From the NCBI GenBank assembly GCA_031213475.1, contig JARUPZ010000020.1, forward strand, positions 9,165,562 to 9,229,561: a stretch of 64,000 nucleotides of DNA, given 5' to 3'. The notes under the pieces are model-generated. The model was not told the origin of the DNA, ran no database searches, and saw nothing but the letters and a program-made list of their open reading frames with translations. The DNA is from Nereocystis luetkeana (Eukaryota > Sar > Phaeophyceae > Laminariales > Laminariaceae). Position numbers and translations under genes: made by a program. Below, piece by piece: positions 12,087-24,026 of the stretch (position 1 is the stretch's first letter; each line of letters opens with the position of its first letter).

Positions 12087-12680
12087 GTGGGCGTCTTGGC
12101 TGCTGTGTGTTTGCGTCTGCATGCTGAGGGTTGGTGTATGGTGGCACTCGCTCACAGGGAAGAAGAAGGTGTCTTGCTCGAGTTGCACTCCTGTGATCGC
12201 CGGTCTCCCTGCTACGTTGCCTATACGAAGTACTGTTCCACATTGCTTGTGATATATCTTCGGGAAAATGTATCATTGGCACGAACAGCGCTGATCCGGA
12301 GCACAAATCAACCCCATTTCCAGGAGAGTCCATCACCCGCAACGGCTCATGGGAGGACGACACGCGAACCCAGCGGGGGTGGAGCGTACAACGCCGTTAA
12401 AAAGGCCACGAAAACCAGATTGGACGGCTTAGTAACCGTGGATACCGTGTGCAGCGCGCTAAGGGTGCGAGGGCTACAGCAGCGGCGCCGCACCAGCGCG
12501 CCAGATGCAGCAGGGGGGGGCGCCGGCGAAGCGGTTGGCTCTGGGAGTCGCGGCAAGCTTAAGGGCAGGCGGGGCAGGCGCAGTGGTACGGGTGTGCCTC
12601 GCAGGCGCCGTCCGCGGGGCGCGGCGACGGGGAAGACGGGCGTCGCTGCGGCGGAGAGCCGCGACGAGACGATTGCTAGG
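12087..12680 (+). CDS. Candidate 5' exon of the coiled-coil gene (basic, low complexity)
   Basis: A long open frame with strongly G/C-biased third positions from about 12420 to 12680 encodes a basic Arg/Gly/Ala-rich stretch (KLKGRRGRRSGTGVPRRRRP, then AAESRDETIA). It ends with two bases (AG) before GTGAAA, which fits the one-base lead of the exon candidate at 16450. No domain is recognisable, the start codon is uncertain (ATG at 12087 is far upstream), and the opposite strand is also open. This may be chance in GC-rich DNA. Confidence 0.3.
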
Positions 12681-13121
12681 TGAAAGGAATAAGGGCGTGG
12701 TAGCGGCTGCACTTTTTCTGCCCAACCTTTTCCCCACCCAACCCCTTTGGGACGGAGTGGAAAAAGTGACGATAAAAAGTGACGGTTTCACCTACGGCCA
12801 CCGCGTGATCGGGGGACGATATTCTACAGCATGGTGTCCGAGTTACAATGGTTGAATGCAAGGGGTTGAGCGGCACGGGCGCGACGTGATCCCACCTCCT
12901 ACCCGAACATACTGCTGGGCGTTCACGCTCCTCGTACGTACACACCTGATGATAACACCGAAGCCATCATTGTATTCGTCGCCATCGAGGGGGTAGGAGC
13001 TACTGTATATACAGAGTGGTGTACCCATTTCAAGACCACCCCGTGACAAGCCCGGAAAAAAATCGTGGTCTTGGTTGTAGTATATGGTATTATCTTCTAC
13101 TGTTATTGGTACTGAAAAAAT

Positions 13122-14014
13122 CAGGGCTTTTCGCGGGTCAGGTCAAACCTCACGGGTCGGGTCGGGTCGGGTCGGGTCAGCTGACCCGACCCGACCCGCG
13201 AAATTTTTTAGATATGTTGACTTGATCCGACCCGACCCGCGAGATTTTGAAAGCCTCTTGACCCGACCCGACCCGACCCGTGAGATTTGAAAATCTCTTG
13301 ACCCGACCCGACCCGACCCGCAAGATTTCGAAACCTCCTGACCCGACCCGACCCGACCCGCCACTTTCCGACTGACCCGTGAGACACGGGTTTCATGCGG
13401 TGGGTCGGGTCACCTTGACCCGCGAGACCATTTATCTTGACCCGAAAGTTCGACCCGCGGATCTGGCCCGTGGGTGGGCACTTCAAAAACAATTTAATGT
13501 TCATTTTAGTGCCCCGAAGCGATGTATGACCTGGCTGTAGTGGGCATGAATGGATGCGGGCATGCGTATATGAATTTGGCGGTGTTTTAATGTCTGAATA
13601 TGATACAAAGGGGTGTTATGGAGTATTGGTACGAGAGAAGCCTTTGGGTAAGAGAGCGGGAAGTTATTCAAGTGTCGGGTCCGCGAGCCGAATGCGCGGG
13701 TCCGACCCGCGGGTCAGCAAAAAACAACTCACGGGTCATGCTGGCCCGACCCGCGAGTGACCCGCTTCTCGCGGGTCATGAACTGACCCGACCCGTAAGC
13801 TTTTCATCACCTCTTGACCCGACCCGACCCGACCCGTGAGATTTGAAAAACTCTCGACCCGACCTGACCCGACCCGCGAGCTTTGAAAAATTCTTGACCC
13901 GACCCGACCCGACCCGTGAGATTTTGAACACTTCCTGACCCGACCCGACCCGTGACATTTTGAACGTCAAGTGACCCGACCCGCGGGTCGGGTCATGACC
14001 CGCGAAAAGCCCTG
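13122..14014. mobile_element. hAT-like non-autonomous element, copy 2 (inverted)
   Basis: An 893-bp inverted relative of the 2205-3081 element, with the same termini and a perfect 8-bp duplication GAAAAAAT at 13114-13121 and 14015-14022. It shares the unique core and the GGGTC arrays (here CCCGACCCGA) and differs by small insertions near 13500-13530. Confidence 0.92.
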
Positions 14015-14630
14015 GAAAAAATGATCCAGTACGATTTCTGAGCAATTTTTTTATCGTGACAAGCCGGTTTTACCTGGTCTTATATCTGTTATGTGGTCTT
14101 AGGACCGGATGGTCTTAGAAATGGGTACACCGCTGCCTGTACCCAATGTCGTTGGACCCGATGTATACATTTTGACAGTTTTTTATATATTTTCTAAATC
14201 AATACGCTTGATTACAGCATGGAGCCTACCAACAAGAAAATACCTGACCTGAGCAAGCCTATTAATCTTGTCGTGGCCCCACTCTTTGAGCAACCTTGAG
14301 CATGCATGCATGTGTTATTATATACCAGGTACCAGGCAGGATCCAGTGTAGCGCTCGCCGCTGATCACGATTTGCGAATCCCATTTTCTTAGAGCTCCCC
14401 AAAAAGTGATCCTTAAGCTCTCATTATCACTTACGTAGTATTAAGTCATTTCTTATCCGTGGGCTTATACTGTTCCACCAGGCATCGGGCTTACAGTAGG
14501 TCATAGTTTTCTTTTATCCAAAATCGGATGTTGGGGTTCCTCATGTTAAAAGGAAAGTTACCGAATAAACGTACTGCTGTAGGTGCTATGTAACCGTATC
14601 GTATCGCGGTTCACGGCAGGGCTGCAACTA
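14015..14630. other. No gene seen
   Basis: AT-richer unique DNA with no coding-like frame, splice-bounded exon or known repeat that I can support. Confidence 0.4.
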
Positions 14631-14740
14631 TTACGGGGGACCGTAGTAAATAGGGCCTATGGTACACACAAAAGCCTACTGGTATGTATTTACTTATTTT
14701 TACCTAGAATATTAGGTCCTATTTACTATGGTCCCCCGAA
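14631..14740. mobile_element. GGGGGACCATAG-family MITE
   Basis: Left end TTACGGGGGACCGTAGTAAA and right end TTTACTATGGTCCCCCGAA form an inverted pair around a variable A/T centre. Confidence 0.88.
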
Positions 14741-15411
14741 ATAGGGGGGGGCACCTGTGAGCCCAAATAGTTATCGCCAACCATTGCAAATGCGGAGATA
14801 CCCAACCATTGTAGCACCCAACCATTGTAGTAAAGTAATTCCACGGGGGTAGGGGGTACCAACTTTCTAGCGCCATACTTCCAGACCGGTTGAGCTCCTC
14901 AAGTAAAAACCTACTACGTAGTATACCGGGTGGTCGTATAAATATTACTACATTTTTACTCGTGCAGTATATACATTGGGTTTAGGGCAATTCAGCGGGT
15001 AGAAACGTCGGTCGGGGTTTGCTCGAACGAGACCTCTTCGAAAATCATGTTCTGGGTGACGTGTTGGGCCCTTTTCCGTAAAATTATCAGAACATATTAC
15101 GACGCCCCTATCATATCATGGCATTGTGGCCTTGTCCTGCACCTGTGGACTCGGTGCGGATTTTACAGTGGTGTTGGTTGGATGCCTGGCCCCATGGGAT
15201 TGTGAATTTATTCGCAAAAGTGAAGAAAAAAAGAAGAGTCAAATGCTGAGAGCGCCTCCGTAGCGTGGGTACAATAGGCGCAATTAGGTTAGACGCGAGT
15301 CAACGAGGGGAGAAAATGTTAGAGTTGTCTCGCGATAAACACTTCAAGGCACGAGCCGGGGTGAGGAGGGGGGGGGGGCTGCTATGTGGCCCCGGGTCTG
15401 AGTTATGACTA

Positions 15412-15516
15412 TTGCGGGGGACCATAGTAAATAGGACCTAATAGTATTAGTAAAAATAGCTATATATATAGGTTTTTGTGTGTACCACAGGTCCTATTTA
15501 ATATGGTCCCCCGTAG
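15412..15516. mobile_element. GGGGGACCATAG-family MITE
   Basis: Ends TTGCGGGGGACCATAGTAAA and TATGGTCCCCCGTAG, with the family centre ATAGGACC...GTGTGTACCACAGGTCC. Confidence 0.9.
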
Positions 15517-15656
15517 TAGAAGGGAAAAAATCTTCAAGGGCGAAGATAAAAAAATGAAAGAAAAAAAACAATACCTGGTATGTATGTATTCCACTTGTGA
15601 TACGTAGCTTGATTTTTTTTGCCAAAAAGGGTTGTCGGGTTAGGTATAGAGTTCCT

Positions 15657-15763
15657 TAACCCATCTAGAGTTGCACCCCCGTTTCGGGGGGAATTTAATT
15701 GGAATCAGAGTTACATACTAGAATAATAAGTTACTGCGCAGTGCGGTACTAAAAGGGCTGATC
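15657..15763. mobile_element. CAGTCCCGTTTT-family MITE, decayed
   Basis: The left arm TTAACCCATCTAGAGTTGCA and the right arm GCGGTACTAAAAGGGCTGA keep the family's CCCTTTTAG-type ends. The centre is degraded. Confidence 0.55.
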
Positions 15764-16449
15764 GAAAAAATTCTGAATATTTAGGTGGCACTGCTGCCGT
15801 ACCTCCCGTCGGTACAGTACAGCAAAGCAGTGCAGTACAGCACAGCAGAGCACATCACAGTGCCAACCCAAGAAACCGAGATGATGCCGTGACCCAACAA
15901 AGGCTGATTTCTTACTTGAAAAAGGGGTATATTTTCGTCGGTATATAGCTGCAGCGTAACCATTCCCGAACGTTCGCGTTTTTTCCCCGCGATTGTCAAG
16001 GCGTACCTGCCTTATCGCTGATTTTCCTGTCGGCGCCATGTCTTTTAACAGGGAGGCATGCCCATGCCTTGTCGGGGGGTCGGGTAGTGTTACCATATGC
16101 GCTCTATACGTCTCGTGGCAAGTTGATACGGAACACACGTCCTGCGCCTGCGGGTTTCAAAGCCCTTAGGCCGTGCTAACGCCCTGCCGCCCGGTACGCG
16201 TTCTCTCAAGTACCCCCCTTGCACGATGGGGGCGGGCCGAGATCGGCAGTATGCAGGGGAACAAATGATGGCTGTCAACAAGACACACGTTATTCCCAGT
16301 GTGCCAAGTAGAAACGCTCGGGCACAGTGATCACCACGGGCCGTGCGCGTTTGTCTGCAGCGCGGCGGGTGGCGGTCACGGTCGCTTCAGCCCGAAGGCT
16401 TCGCTATCTCCACGCTTAAGCTTCAGCCCGAAGGAGGCTGTATCTCCAG

Positions 16450-16546
16450 GACGACGGCAGTGCTGCAGGGAGGAATCCGCGACGCCCCCCCCCGGGCGGA
16501 GGGGCGACGAGCGAGGGCCTTCCTCGCCTTCGAGGTCCTTACGATG
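16450..16546 (+). CDS. Candidate coiled-coil-gene exon
   Basis: Bounded by TATCTCCAG and an ATG|GTGAGT donor. The frame TTAVLQGG...AEGRRARAFLAFEVLTM is open and G/C-rich at third positions. Its lead phase fits the 12680 donor. It ends in phase 0, which does not fit the next candidate exon at 18962, so an exon is missing or the link is wrong. Confidence 0.35.
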
Positions 16547-16804
16547 GTGAGTTCCCTCAGGCTAGAGGTGTGTGCACTGTATAGGTATCCCACCAATGCA
16601 CACAAGTTGGCGACCGTTTCAAACACCCATCAGCGATAATCCTTGGCGAGAGCGAGGCATGCCCCATGTCTGCTGTCACCCACACGAGCTTCGTTGAAAA
16701 CGAAGGCTGTATGCACCGTGGCCGAGCTTAGGCAGACTGGTTTTTGCACCTACTTGGCTACAAAACGCCTAAAACCTAACCCATACACTACTACCCCAAG
16801 CGTA

Positions 16805-17275
16805 ACTGTTAGGAAAATTCTCGGAAAATGTAGACGCAAGGAGGAGTTATTCAAAATAGTGCGGACTATCAACCATATTGTCGAAGCTGGGCGAAGTCGT
16901 GAAGTCTACTGTGAAGATGTAAGAAGATTTTATTAATAGTAAGGGCTATCAACCACTTGTGTCCCGATCGCCTGGGTTTTTCTTTCGGAAAATGATGATG
17001 TAAGGAGGAGTAGTGTGGGTTGTCGACCATTTTGTTCCTACCGCCTGTGGAATTTCTCGGAAACTAAATATGTAACGAGGATGTAGTGTGAACTCTCAAC
17101 GCTTGTTTTCTCGATCGCCAGGGAAATTTCTGGGAAAATAAAGATGTAATGAGGAGTTAGTGTGGACGACTATCTTTTTCCCGACCTCCTGGGAACTTCT
17201 CGGAAATTAAAGATGTAATGAGGAGTTAGTGCGGACTGTCAACCATTTTTTCGAAGCTGGACTGGGCTATGTCGA
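16805..17275. repeat. Tandem array of AACCATTTTGTCGAAGCTGG repeats
   Basis: Five or so imperfect ~65-75-bp units contain TCTCGGAAAATGAAGATGTAA and GAGTTAGTGTGGACTGTCAACC. The same family occurs at 39485-39690, 39715-39905 and 56480-56760. No coding content. Confidence 0.75.
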
Positions 17276-17796
17276 AAACCACAACTGCCAGGTAGTGGGA
17301 CGAGGTCGTAAACACGGGCCTTCGCGGAAACTTGCGTCTGGTACCCCCCCCCCCCCCCCCGGTCGCAGGCGGGTTCGGGACCCGCGCTCGGTGCCTGTCC
17401 TGCCGTTTGGCACCCCCTCTGCGAGGGATAGGACGAAAACCAACCCGTTTGCGGTCGAACTCATAGCCCTTCTCCATCTTCGAAAAAGTATGCCACACTA
17501 AACCCAAGTGCATCGTCCCCCAAAATGTGGGTGCAGCAGTTCTAAAGGGGATAATTTTTACTTCTCTCTGGGTCGGCGGGATCCCTGCGGTCCCAATGTC
17601 AATGTTGCTCGCTCACGCCGAAAGATTCTTGTTTCTTTCTTTTTCTCATGTTCGAGTGCTTACTTATACGTAGCGAGCCGATGTGAGCCTAACCCATTGG
17701 CTGTTCTTTCTCGTAGGCACCAAGGTCTCGAAAGACGGATGTATCGAAGTGATCTGTAGGACATATCCATATATAGTTCGATATTTTCATATACCG

Positions 17797-18031
17797 TATC
17801 ACACTAGGGTGATAATATAACACACACCCCTCGGACTATTTTCGAAGCTGGATTTCTCGACATCAGGGAGGGCGTGCTGAATACTCGGAGCGATGCGTCT
17901 GTGCAACCTTCTCGACGGCATCTTTCCAGAGCCACCACGTTCGTCGTGTGCGCCCCTTAAGGCATGTTTTGGAGGAAACCGGGTCTGAAACTCGTCCCAG
18001 GGGGTGTGTTATCTTATCACCCAGTGTGATA
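17797..18031. mobile_element. TATCACAC-family MITE, copy 1
   Basis: The left end TATCACACTAGGGTGATAAT and the right end ATCTTATCACCCAGTGTGATA are inverted repeats, and each end is itself palindromic. ACACACCCC and GGGGTGTGT follow inside. Copies are at 54282-54532 and 62044-62284. Confidence 0.85.
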
Positions 18032-18961
18032 CGATAATTAAAAACATTTTGATAGGATGTAGGGTATCGAGTTATCGATACATCGAAAACATATCGAAAA
18101 AAAAACGATACGACAAACAACGCTAGATGCCCAACGTTAGTAACCAACCGACCAGCCTTGATGTCGGGGCGTCTTAAATTCGCTTTTTTTTCTGGCTACC
18201 AGGGGGAGTGCCGGGGAAGAGGAAGGGGAGCAAGCGCCGTCACCGCCCGGGCCATGTGAGACCTGAGAATAACGCCTATTCGCATATCGGTACGCTTGTA
18301 GCGTCGCACCGTGATGAAGCGCCCCCCCCGTTCAACCTAACTCTGTAAGAGAGAGGCAACGTCGCTTTTCCGGTGTTGTGGCGCTGTTGTTCCTTGTTAG
18401 CGTTTTAGGCTCCAAGATTGAACGTTGTGATCCGATTATCAGGCCTCGCGCTCCGAGCCAGTCGGAGGAGACAATCAGACGGCGCGTTTTCGTTTTCCCC
18501 CAAGCACGTGAGCGGTGAGTTCGACCGACATGAGTAGCCGATAAACACTCGGCTTTTCAAGCTGCGTGATGCAGTTGCCGCGCGCGCGTGTTCTATGTTC
18601 CTTGTGAAGCTTGCAAAGAAGTGTAACAAATAAATGAGGATGACTGTGCTCCATTCCCTGTGTCCACGCGTTTCGAGGATTACGATTGCCCGTTCGCGGG
18701 CGAGAGCCGTTTGCCCTTTTTTTTCAGCCGTAAACATGCATCCCTGCAAATAGTACTGCTATTAATACCGTACGTCGGCTTTGTGTTGCTCACAGTAAAC
18801 CGTTGTTTATACTCGTCGACATCCAACACACCCAGCGTCCGTGCTGACTCTTCTTCCTAGAGAGATATAAGCGTAGACCAGGGTTCGACCCAAGTAGCAG
18901 TCGACACAAAGAGTTTTCTGAGGAGGGATATTGTTTCGCTTCGATCGTGTTTTTTCGACAG

Positions 18962-19088
18962 TGTCCCCGCGAAGACGCGCCGCTGTTGGCCGTGGAGGGG
19001 GCTCCAAGGCGGGACTGGCGTTCGTAGAGATACAGAGGGATTTGCTCTCGCAGCTGGAGAGCTTGTTCGTTACGATAGCCGATGACAG
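18962..19088 (+). CDS. Candidate coiled-coil-gene exon
   Basis: The exon follows a TTTTTTCGACAG acceptor and precedes GTGAGG. Its open frame ends AFVEIQRDLLSQLESLFVTI then ADDR, amphipathic and helical in character. It ends with two bases (AG), which join in phase to the single base A at the start of the 20536 exon. Other frames carry stops. No family is recognised. Confidence 0.5.
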
Positions 19089-19268
19089 GTGAGGGTCGGG
19101 GGGGGGGAGGGGGATGTCGGTGTTTCCTGTGGGGGTCGATTGCGCACTACACACCGCTTGCCCAAGCTGCGTGCGCACCGACACGTCTGGGACCCAGAGA
19201 CAGAGGGAAAATAAGTGCGGAAGCTGACCCCGAGATACATAGCGGCGGAAACAATGGCTGGTGAATTA

Positions 19269-19382
19269 TCACGGGGGACCATAGTTAGTAGGACCCATGG
19301 TATACATAAAAACCTACCTGGTATATATTTAACCATTTTTACTAACAACAATATTTGGTCCTATTAATTATGGTCCCCCGTA
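19269..19382. mobile_element. GGGGGACCATAG-family MITE
   Basis: Ends TCACGGGGGACCATAGTTAG and AATTATGGTCCCCCGTAA, with ATACATAAAAACC at the centre. Confidence 0.9.
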
Positions 19383-19884
19383 ATACGTGGTATCAACCAT
19401 TGAACCGTCTACGGGCAGCGTGACCGAGCGCCCCGAGCGACACGGGTAATATCGCGGTGCGCCCGGGCCGTGCGACTCCTTGCATTCAACCATTGCAACT
19501 CGGACCTCCAATTAATGCTGTCTCTCCTTATCGCGCAAGCAGTGGTGGCCGTTTTTCTGTAACCGTCGCATTTTTATTCTCAATTTTCCACTATCAAGTT
19601 CCAAGAGGATTTTAACAGTGCCATGCCATGTTTTTTGTGCGTACTATTAATACCTGGTAGGCGTTTAGATATGAAGGTAAACGCCCGGTGTTTAGGCCTG
19701 ACGATGAACGCCCGGTGCTTAGGCCGATCGATGAAGATGAAGCTGTTATGTCACTTTGGGGTGTTTGGTCTCCTCGAAGGCGAGAGAAAGACATACCGAA
19801 GCGGTCCGTCGCGCTTTCAGCGTTTTGTTTTCGTCGTGACCACGGGCTGTGCACTGCAGATGTCGTAGGGAAAGTGAACAAATA

Positions 19885-19893
19885 ATGTGATAA

Positions 19894-19929
<36 letters not shown>

Positions 19930-20058
19930 TTATCGTCGTCGACATGATCATCGTCATTTTTATGGTCATCATTATCATCATCCTCATCAATAACACCATC
20001 ACCATCATCCTCATCAATAGCATCATCATCATCATCATCATCATCACCGTCATCACCA
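19885..20058. repeat. ATC/CAT trinucleotide repeat
   Basis: A long imperfect CATCATCAT tract in two blocks. It is open as poly-Ser/Ile on one strand and poly-Asp/Met on the other, with no sign of real coding use. Confidence 0.9.
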
Positions 20059-20535
20059 TAGTGTCGGCCCTGCCTGTACCTTCTAGCTCGCGTATTCGTT
20101 TTTGCTTGTTCTTTTGTCCTGACGGGACGAATACCGCCTGTCTATTGTCACCATGGGGCTAGTTTTCGCAACCCCCTTCGGGACTCCGAGATATAGCGGT
20201 CAAAGCAACTACTCGCTCCGGCGTTGCCAACCGCAGCTTGAGCGCGCAGAAGCACGTGTGAGACCCTCTCGTGCCCGTCCCTTCTGGCTCCTCGCGTCCG
20301 TCGCAACTCGATCGCCCCCCCATCACGCGGTGGCAGTCACTGTAACGATATCCACATTTCTTCGAAGCCCACCTTCCCCCCCAGAAGGGTTCAGAAAACT
20401 GAACTGCAAATGATGTGATCATGTCATCGTTTCCATCGTCAGCCACGACGCCGGCTCTTCTGCCTGCCCCTAACCCCGGCTGTGGAATTGTGCCGGGTCT
20501 TCCTGTGTACCTTTGGGCGGTGACCACGACGACAG

Positions 20536-20737
20536 ACGGCACGGGCTGGCAGCCTTGAAGCGCGAAGAGGCCGTGTGGAGAGCCGCCGCCAAGGGGGAGG
20601 CGGCCGTGGATCTGCGAGCGGAGCGCGTGGCATCGGAGAAGAGGGCGCGGGAGAGGGTCGTGGAAGAAGGCCCTGGGGCGGCGGCGAGGGAAGCGGCAGG
20701 GCTTGTTCGGGTTGGGCCTGTTGGGGGGGCAAGAACG
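20536..20737 (+). CDS. Coiled-coil-gene exon (candidate)
   Basis: After a CGACGACAG acceptor, the frame HGLAALKREEAVWRAAAKGE followed by VDLRAERVASEKRARERVVE is typical Arg/Glu/Ala coiled coil. The 5' phase matches the 19088 donor. The 3' end is uncertain: GTGGGT at 20738 keeps the frame, but the last ~30 residues are Gly/Val-rich, so the true donor may be earlier. Confidence 0.55.
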
Positions 20738-21108
20738 GTGGGTGGGTGGGTGGGTGGGTGGGTGCCTAGGGGACGTCAGGTGTTTGGGTAATTTTTGGCA
20801 GTAAAGCCTACCACTTGATTCGAGATTTGGTCTGACTGTCTTAAGGGTTGAGGTAAGCGTCAGTTCTATATTCATCTCGGTACACAGCAGTGTGTGCCAA
20901 CCCATTTTCTCGGATGGAAGTGGCAAGCTATCCTCAATGTTGAGTCCAGGTCATTGTAGCCGTTGTTGCTGTTGCCGATGTAGATGTTCTTTATATTCTT
21001 GTGTTCGTCCTACTTTCCTCCCCCCCTCCTACTTGTGCTACAGTATATTAACAGTCGTCAGTCAGATCCGGAGTCACATATTAGTTGTGCCCCCCCCCCC
21101 CCTCACGG

Positions 21109-21276
21109 CGCTTCGCGCTTGGTGCAAGCAATGTCTGCCTGGTCGGTGAAAACACGACATGCTCCGTCCCGGCATTGTAGGGATGCGAGGGTCTATGGTC
21201 ATACGACTACGGCCATGCATGAGATCGAGTACATCTCTCCTATCGAGTACACCCCCCCCCCCCCCCCCCCCCCCCT
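21109..21276 (+). repeat. Poly-C-ended dispersed repeat, copy 1
   Basis: Consensus words in order: GCTTCGCGCTTGGTG, GCCTGGTCGGTGAAAAC, CTCCGTCCCGGCATTGTAGG, GGTCATACGACTACGGCC, GAGATCGAGTACA, then a C tract (21252-21275). Other copies start near 34478, 35397, 55975 and 58815 on this strand, with inverted fragments at 29434-29482 and 53575-53632. Confidence 0.85.
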
Positions 21277-22384
21277 CGCCATCTCCGGTTCGCGCCTTGC
21301 ATTTATTTATCGGCGAGAAGGCTTAAGCTCTTCGGTTTCTCGTCGGCTAGCGTCAAATTCTCCTCGCATGAATTCATCGCCATATCGAAATCCGTGGACA
21401 GAGGACCAGGCTCCGATAAATAGAGCAGTGAGTCAGCTCGACTTAAGTCGCCAACTACTATAGCTATTGGTCGGACGACTATTAATAATAGTTATTTGTT
21501 CCGCGGGGGTGCCTACTGTCCGACTCGTTTTTGGGTTTCCCATGCGTTTAGGAAGGATTATTGAATACGGGGATATACTTTTGTTTTTTGAGTGGAGTGG
21601 GGCTCTCTCGGCAGGAAAGGACGACTGATTTGGCTCGCTTCGCTCGCCTGGCTTAAGCCAGCAAGTCGGCTGCCCATCAGCTGGCTTGCCCAGCCGACTT
21701 GCGCCGACTAGTGTCAGTTAGTTGGTTTTACGATACCTACGGATTAGTCGCTAGTCGTGATATCCTGCCGCCTCGCAGCTTCAACAAGCTTAGTGTAAGG
21801 CGCGGCCAGTGAGTGGAAGAATCGCTGGCGCTGTAATTTGGTTTTCAAGCCCTTTCCGTTTGTTGTCTTCGCCCCCCCACTGTTGGTAGTCGTAGCTCAG
21901 ATCAGATCCGGGGTCACATACATAGCAGGCAGTCTCTCCCCCCCCCTTCCCTCTACGGTTCGTTCCTTCCTATTTATCGCGAGAAGATCTTCAGCCCTTT
22001 TTTCTCTCGTCGACTCGTGTCTAATTGATTGATTGATTGCGCCATTGGGAGTAGAAGCGGCCGGAGCTTTGCTCCCATAGTGGTTGCGATCAAGAGCGTG
22101 GGTGGGTGTGGGTGGAAGTGGGAGTAGAAGGGACTTGCAGCGGGGATGCGTCTTCTGTGGATGATGCTCAAGCCCCTTGGGCGTGTTGTTGTGATGCTCG
22201 ATGCGGTGACAAAGTTCCCTCGTGCTCAGCCCGCACGCTGTTGCAAGCGTGACGCCTCGGTTAGCCCGGTGAATCTCGATGCGGTAGCAAGCGATATCGT
22301 GCTTAGCCTGCACGCTACGTACGTACGTACAGCGCGTCGTAGTAACCAGGAAAACGATACGTGCTGAATGTGAACGTTACACGC

Positions 22385-22610
22385 CCCAGACAAATCATGA
22401 TCTATCTACTGATAGATCATCTTGTTCCTCACCTGCAGTTGTGAGAGGTTGCGCAGGATTTGCCTTAGAGGGCAGATGATCCAACCCAGGAAACATGAAC
22501 TAGATCATGCAGATTGTACAGGTCCCACCCGGCAACATTAGCTAGATCATACAGATCATACAGATCAGGCATATATCTGCCTCGAAAGATCTGAATCATG
22601 AACTGTGGAA
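22385..22610. repeat. GATC-rich dispersed repeat
   Basis: GATAGATCATCTTGTTCCTC, CACCTGCAGTTGTGAGAGG and ATACAGATCATACAGATC are shared with 35045-35345, 46125-46495, 57165-57400 and, in part, 59270-59530. Confidence 0.75.
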
Positions 22611-22639
22611 ATCGATGATTTGTCCGAGGCATCATTTTT

Positions 22640-23165
22640 TTGCCCACGCAGCACCTCTTTCAGGCGTTTGTCGAGATAGATTGTCGAGATTTTTCCGGCT
22701 TGAGAAAGATCTGAATCAACAGGTGGGAATCGATGTTTTAGTCCGACGTGTGATTTTTTTGCCCACTCGGCGCCTTTTTCAACCATTTGTCGAGATGGAT
22801 TGTCGAGTTTTCCCGGCTCAAGACAACCCCCGATGCCTGCCCTGTCGGATTGTTACGGCTAAGTTCGAATCCCGGTGTCTGCTTCTCACGACGCCCCGTC
22901 GGCCTTGGACTAACGCAGCCGACGGCTCGCCCGTTTCTGCTGAGCGGACGGAAGGGGGGGCGGAAGTCAGCCCTATGCCGGAAGAAAAACGTCAAATTAT
23001 TACATCATTGCGGCTCCTCAAGACAAACACCGATGCTCAATCTATCGAATTATTACAGCTCAGAAGACAAGCACCGATGCTTGACCTGTCGAACTGTTAC
23101 GGTTCAAGTCAAAGGCCGATGCTTGATCTGTCGAATCGTTGCGGCTCAAGCCAAATCCCGATGAT
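22640..23165. repeat. Imperfect tandem repeats
   Basis: A duplicated ~120-bp block (TTTTTGCCCACxC, TTTGTCGAGAT) is followed by four to five ~57-bp units containing CGATGCTTGACCTGTCGAA and GGCTCAAG. Several frames are open by periodicity only. Confidence 0.7.
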
Positions 23166-23297
23166 TGTTGTGTACCGCGCTCCCTTTGGCGTTGGGTCAT
23201 GCCCCAGGCTTGGGCCGACGCAGACGATGGTTCGCCCGTTTGTACAGAGGGGGGGGCGTACTTTCTGCCGGGGGGGGGCAGGGGGTGCGGCGCTGAG

Positions 23298-23372
23298 TGG
23301 AGGTTGCCAACGGAGACGATCGACGAGATGCGGCGCGAACTTGAGGCAAAGATGGAAAGAGAAAGCGCTGAG
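23298..23372 (+). CDS. Coiled-coil-gene exon (candidate)
   Basis: The frame TETIDEMRRELEAKMERES then AE, ending GAG before GTGAGG, is a classic heptad-like helix. It ends in phase 0 and the next exon (26257) starts in phase 0. The 5' boundary is uncertain: TGAG at 23297, GCAG at 23281 or CGGAG near 23313. Confidence 0.55.
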
Positions 23373-23499
23373 GTGAGGGCGAAGCTAGGCTCATCTTGTC
23401 CAACCCCGGTTTGAAAAAAATCGCCTTATGTGTGGAACTCCCAATAATTTAGGCATTGTATCCTTTTTTACCTTTTTCGGCCAAAATCTGCAGAGCCTT

Positions 23500-23830
23500 G
23501 CTCGGGAAAAAAAACCCGCGGGATTGCACGAGAAACGTTTTCTTTCCTGGTTCCCGTGCAACTATCGTTCCCGTGGTCTCGTCCAAGCAGTTCCCGACGA
23601 AAGCTTGATCTCTCGTTCCCGTCCAAACAGTTCCCGAATAGATCCTGATTTCCGGTTCCCGTCCGAAGAGTTCCCGTGGAAATGTCAAATGTCTTATTTC
23701 CCGTGGTTTTCTGTTCCTGTGCCGTAAAACCCCGTGAAAATCTCGTTTTCCCAAATCCCGTGCAAACCAAAACTGCTGAAAAAGAAGCGTTCCCTCGGGA
23801 ATTATTACCGCGCCTTCAGCGTGCACGGAA
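23500..23830. repeat. TTCCCGT short interspersed tandem repeat
   Basis: GTTCCCG(T/A) recurs every 20-30 bases. The same motif organises 24410-24660 (GTGGTGGCTAGTTCCCGCGG) and, inverted with a 12-bp period, 50512-50640. Confidence 0.6.
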
Positions 23831-23930
23831 CCACCAAACGGGATCAGCACGTACACCCACCGACTCTACGCGTACCAGTAGTCGTACACATGAGGTACGT
23901 ATCATATGATACGATATTGTATTCAATATT

Positions 23931-24026
23931 TAACCCTTTTAGAACCGCAGTCCCGTTTTGGGGACAAACCACTCAAATTTCAAGTAGTTTGCCCCCCAAA
24001 ACGGGACTGCGGTTCTAAAGGGGTTG
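23931..24026. mobile_element. CAGTCCCGTTTT-family MITE, well-preserved copy
   Basis: A near-perfect 96-bp palindrome: AACCCTTTTAGAACCGCAGT, CCCGTTTTGGGGACAAACCA, a short centre, then CCAAAACGGGACTGCGGTTC and TAAAGGGGTT. No coding capacity. Confidence 0.92.

Noticed and set aside
12347..12791. Minus-strand frames resembling Pro/Arg/Ala-rich transit peptides
   Set aside because: These are antisense to a GC-rich segment, with no downstream exon on that strand, and composition alone explains them. The plus frame is kept only as a weak candidate.
17226..17513. Antisense frame with MEKGYEFDRKRVGFRP
   Set aside because: It crosses a poly-G tract and overlaps the TCGAAGCTGG repeat. No splice-bounded context or homology is apparent.
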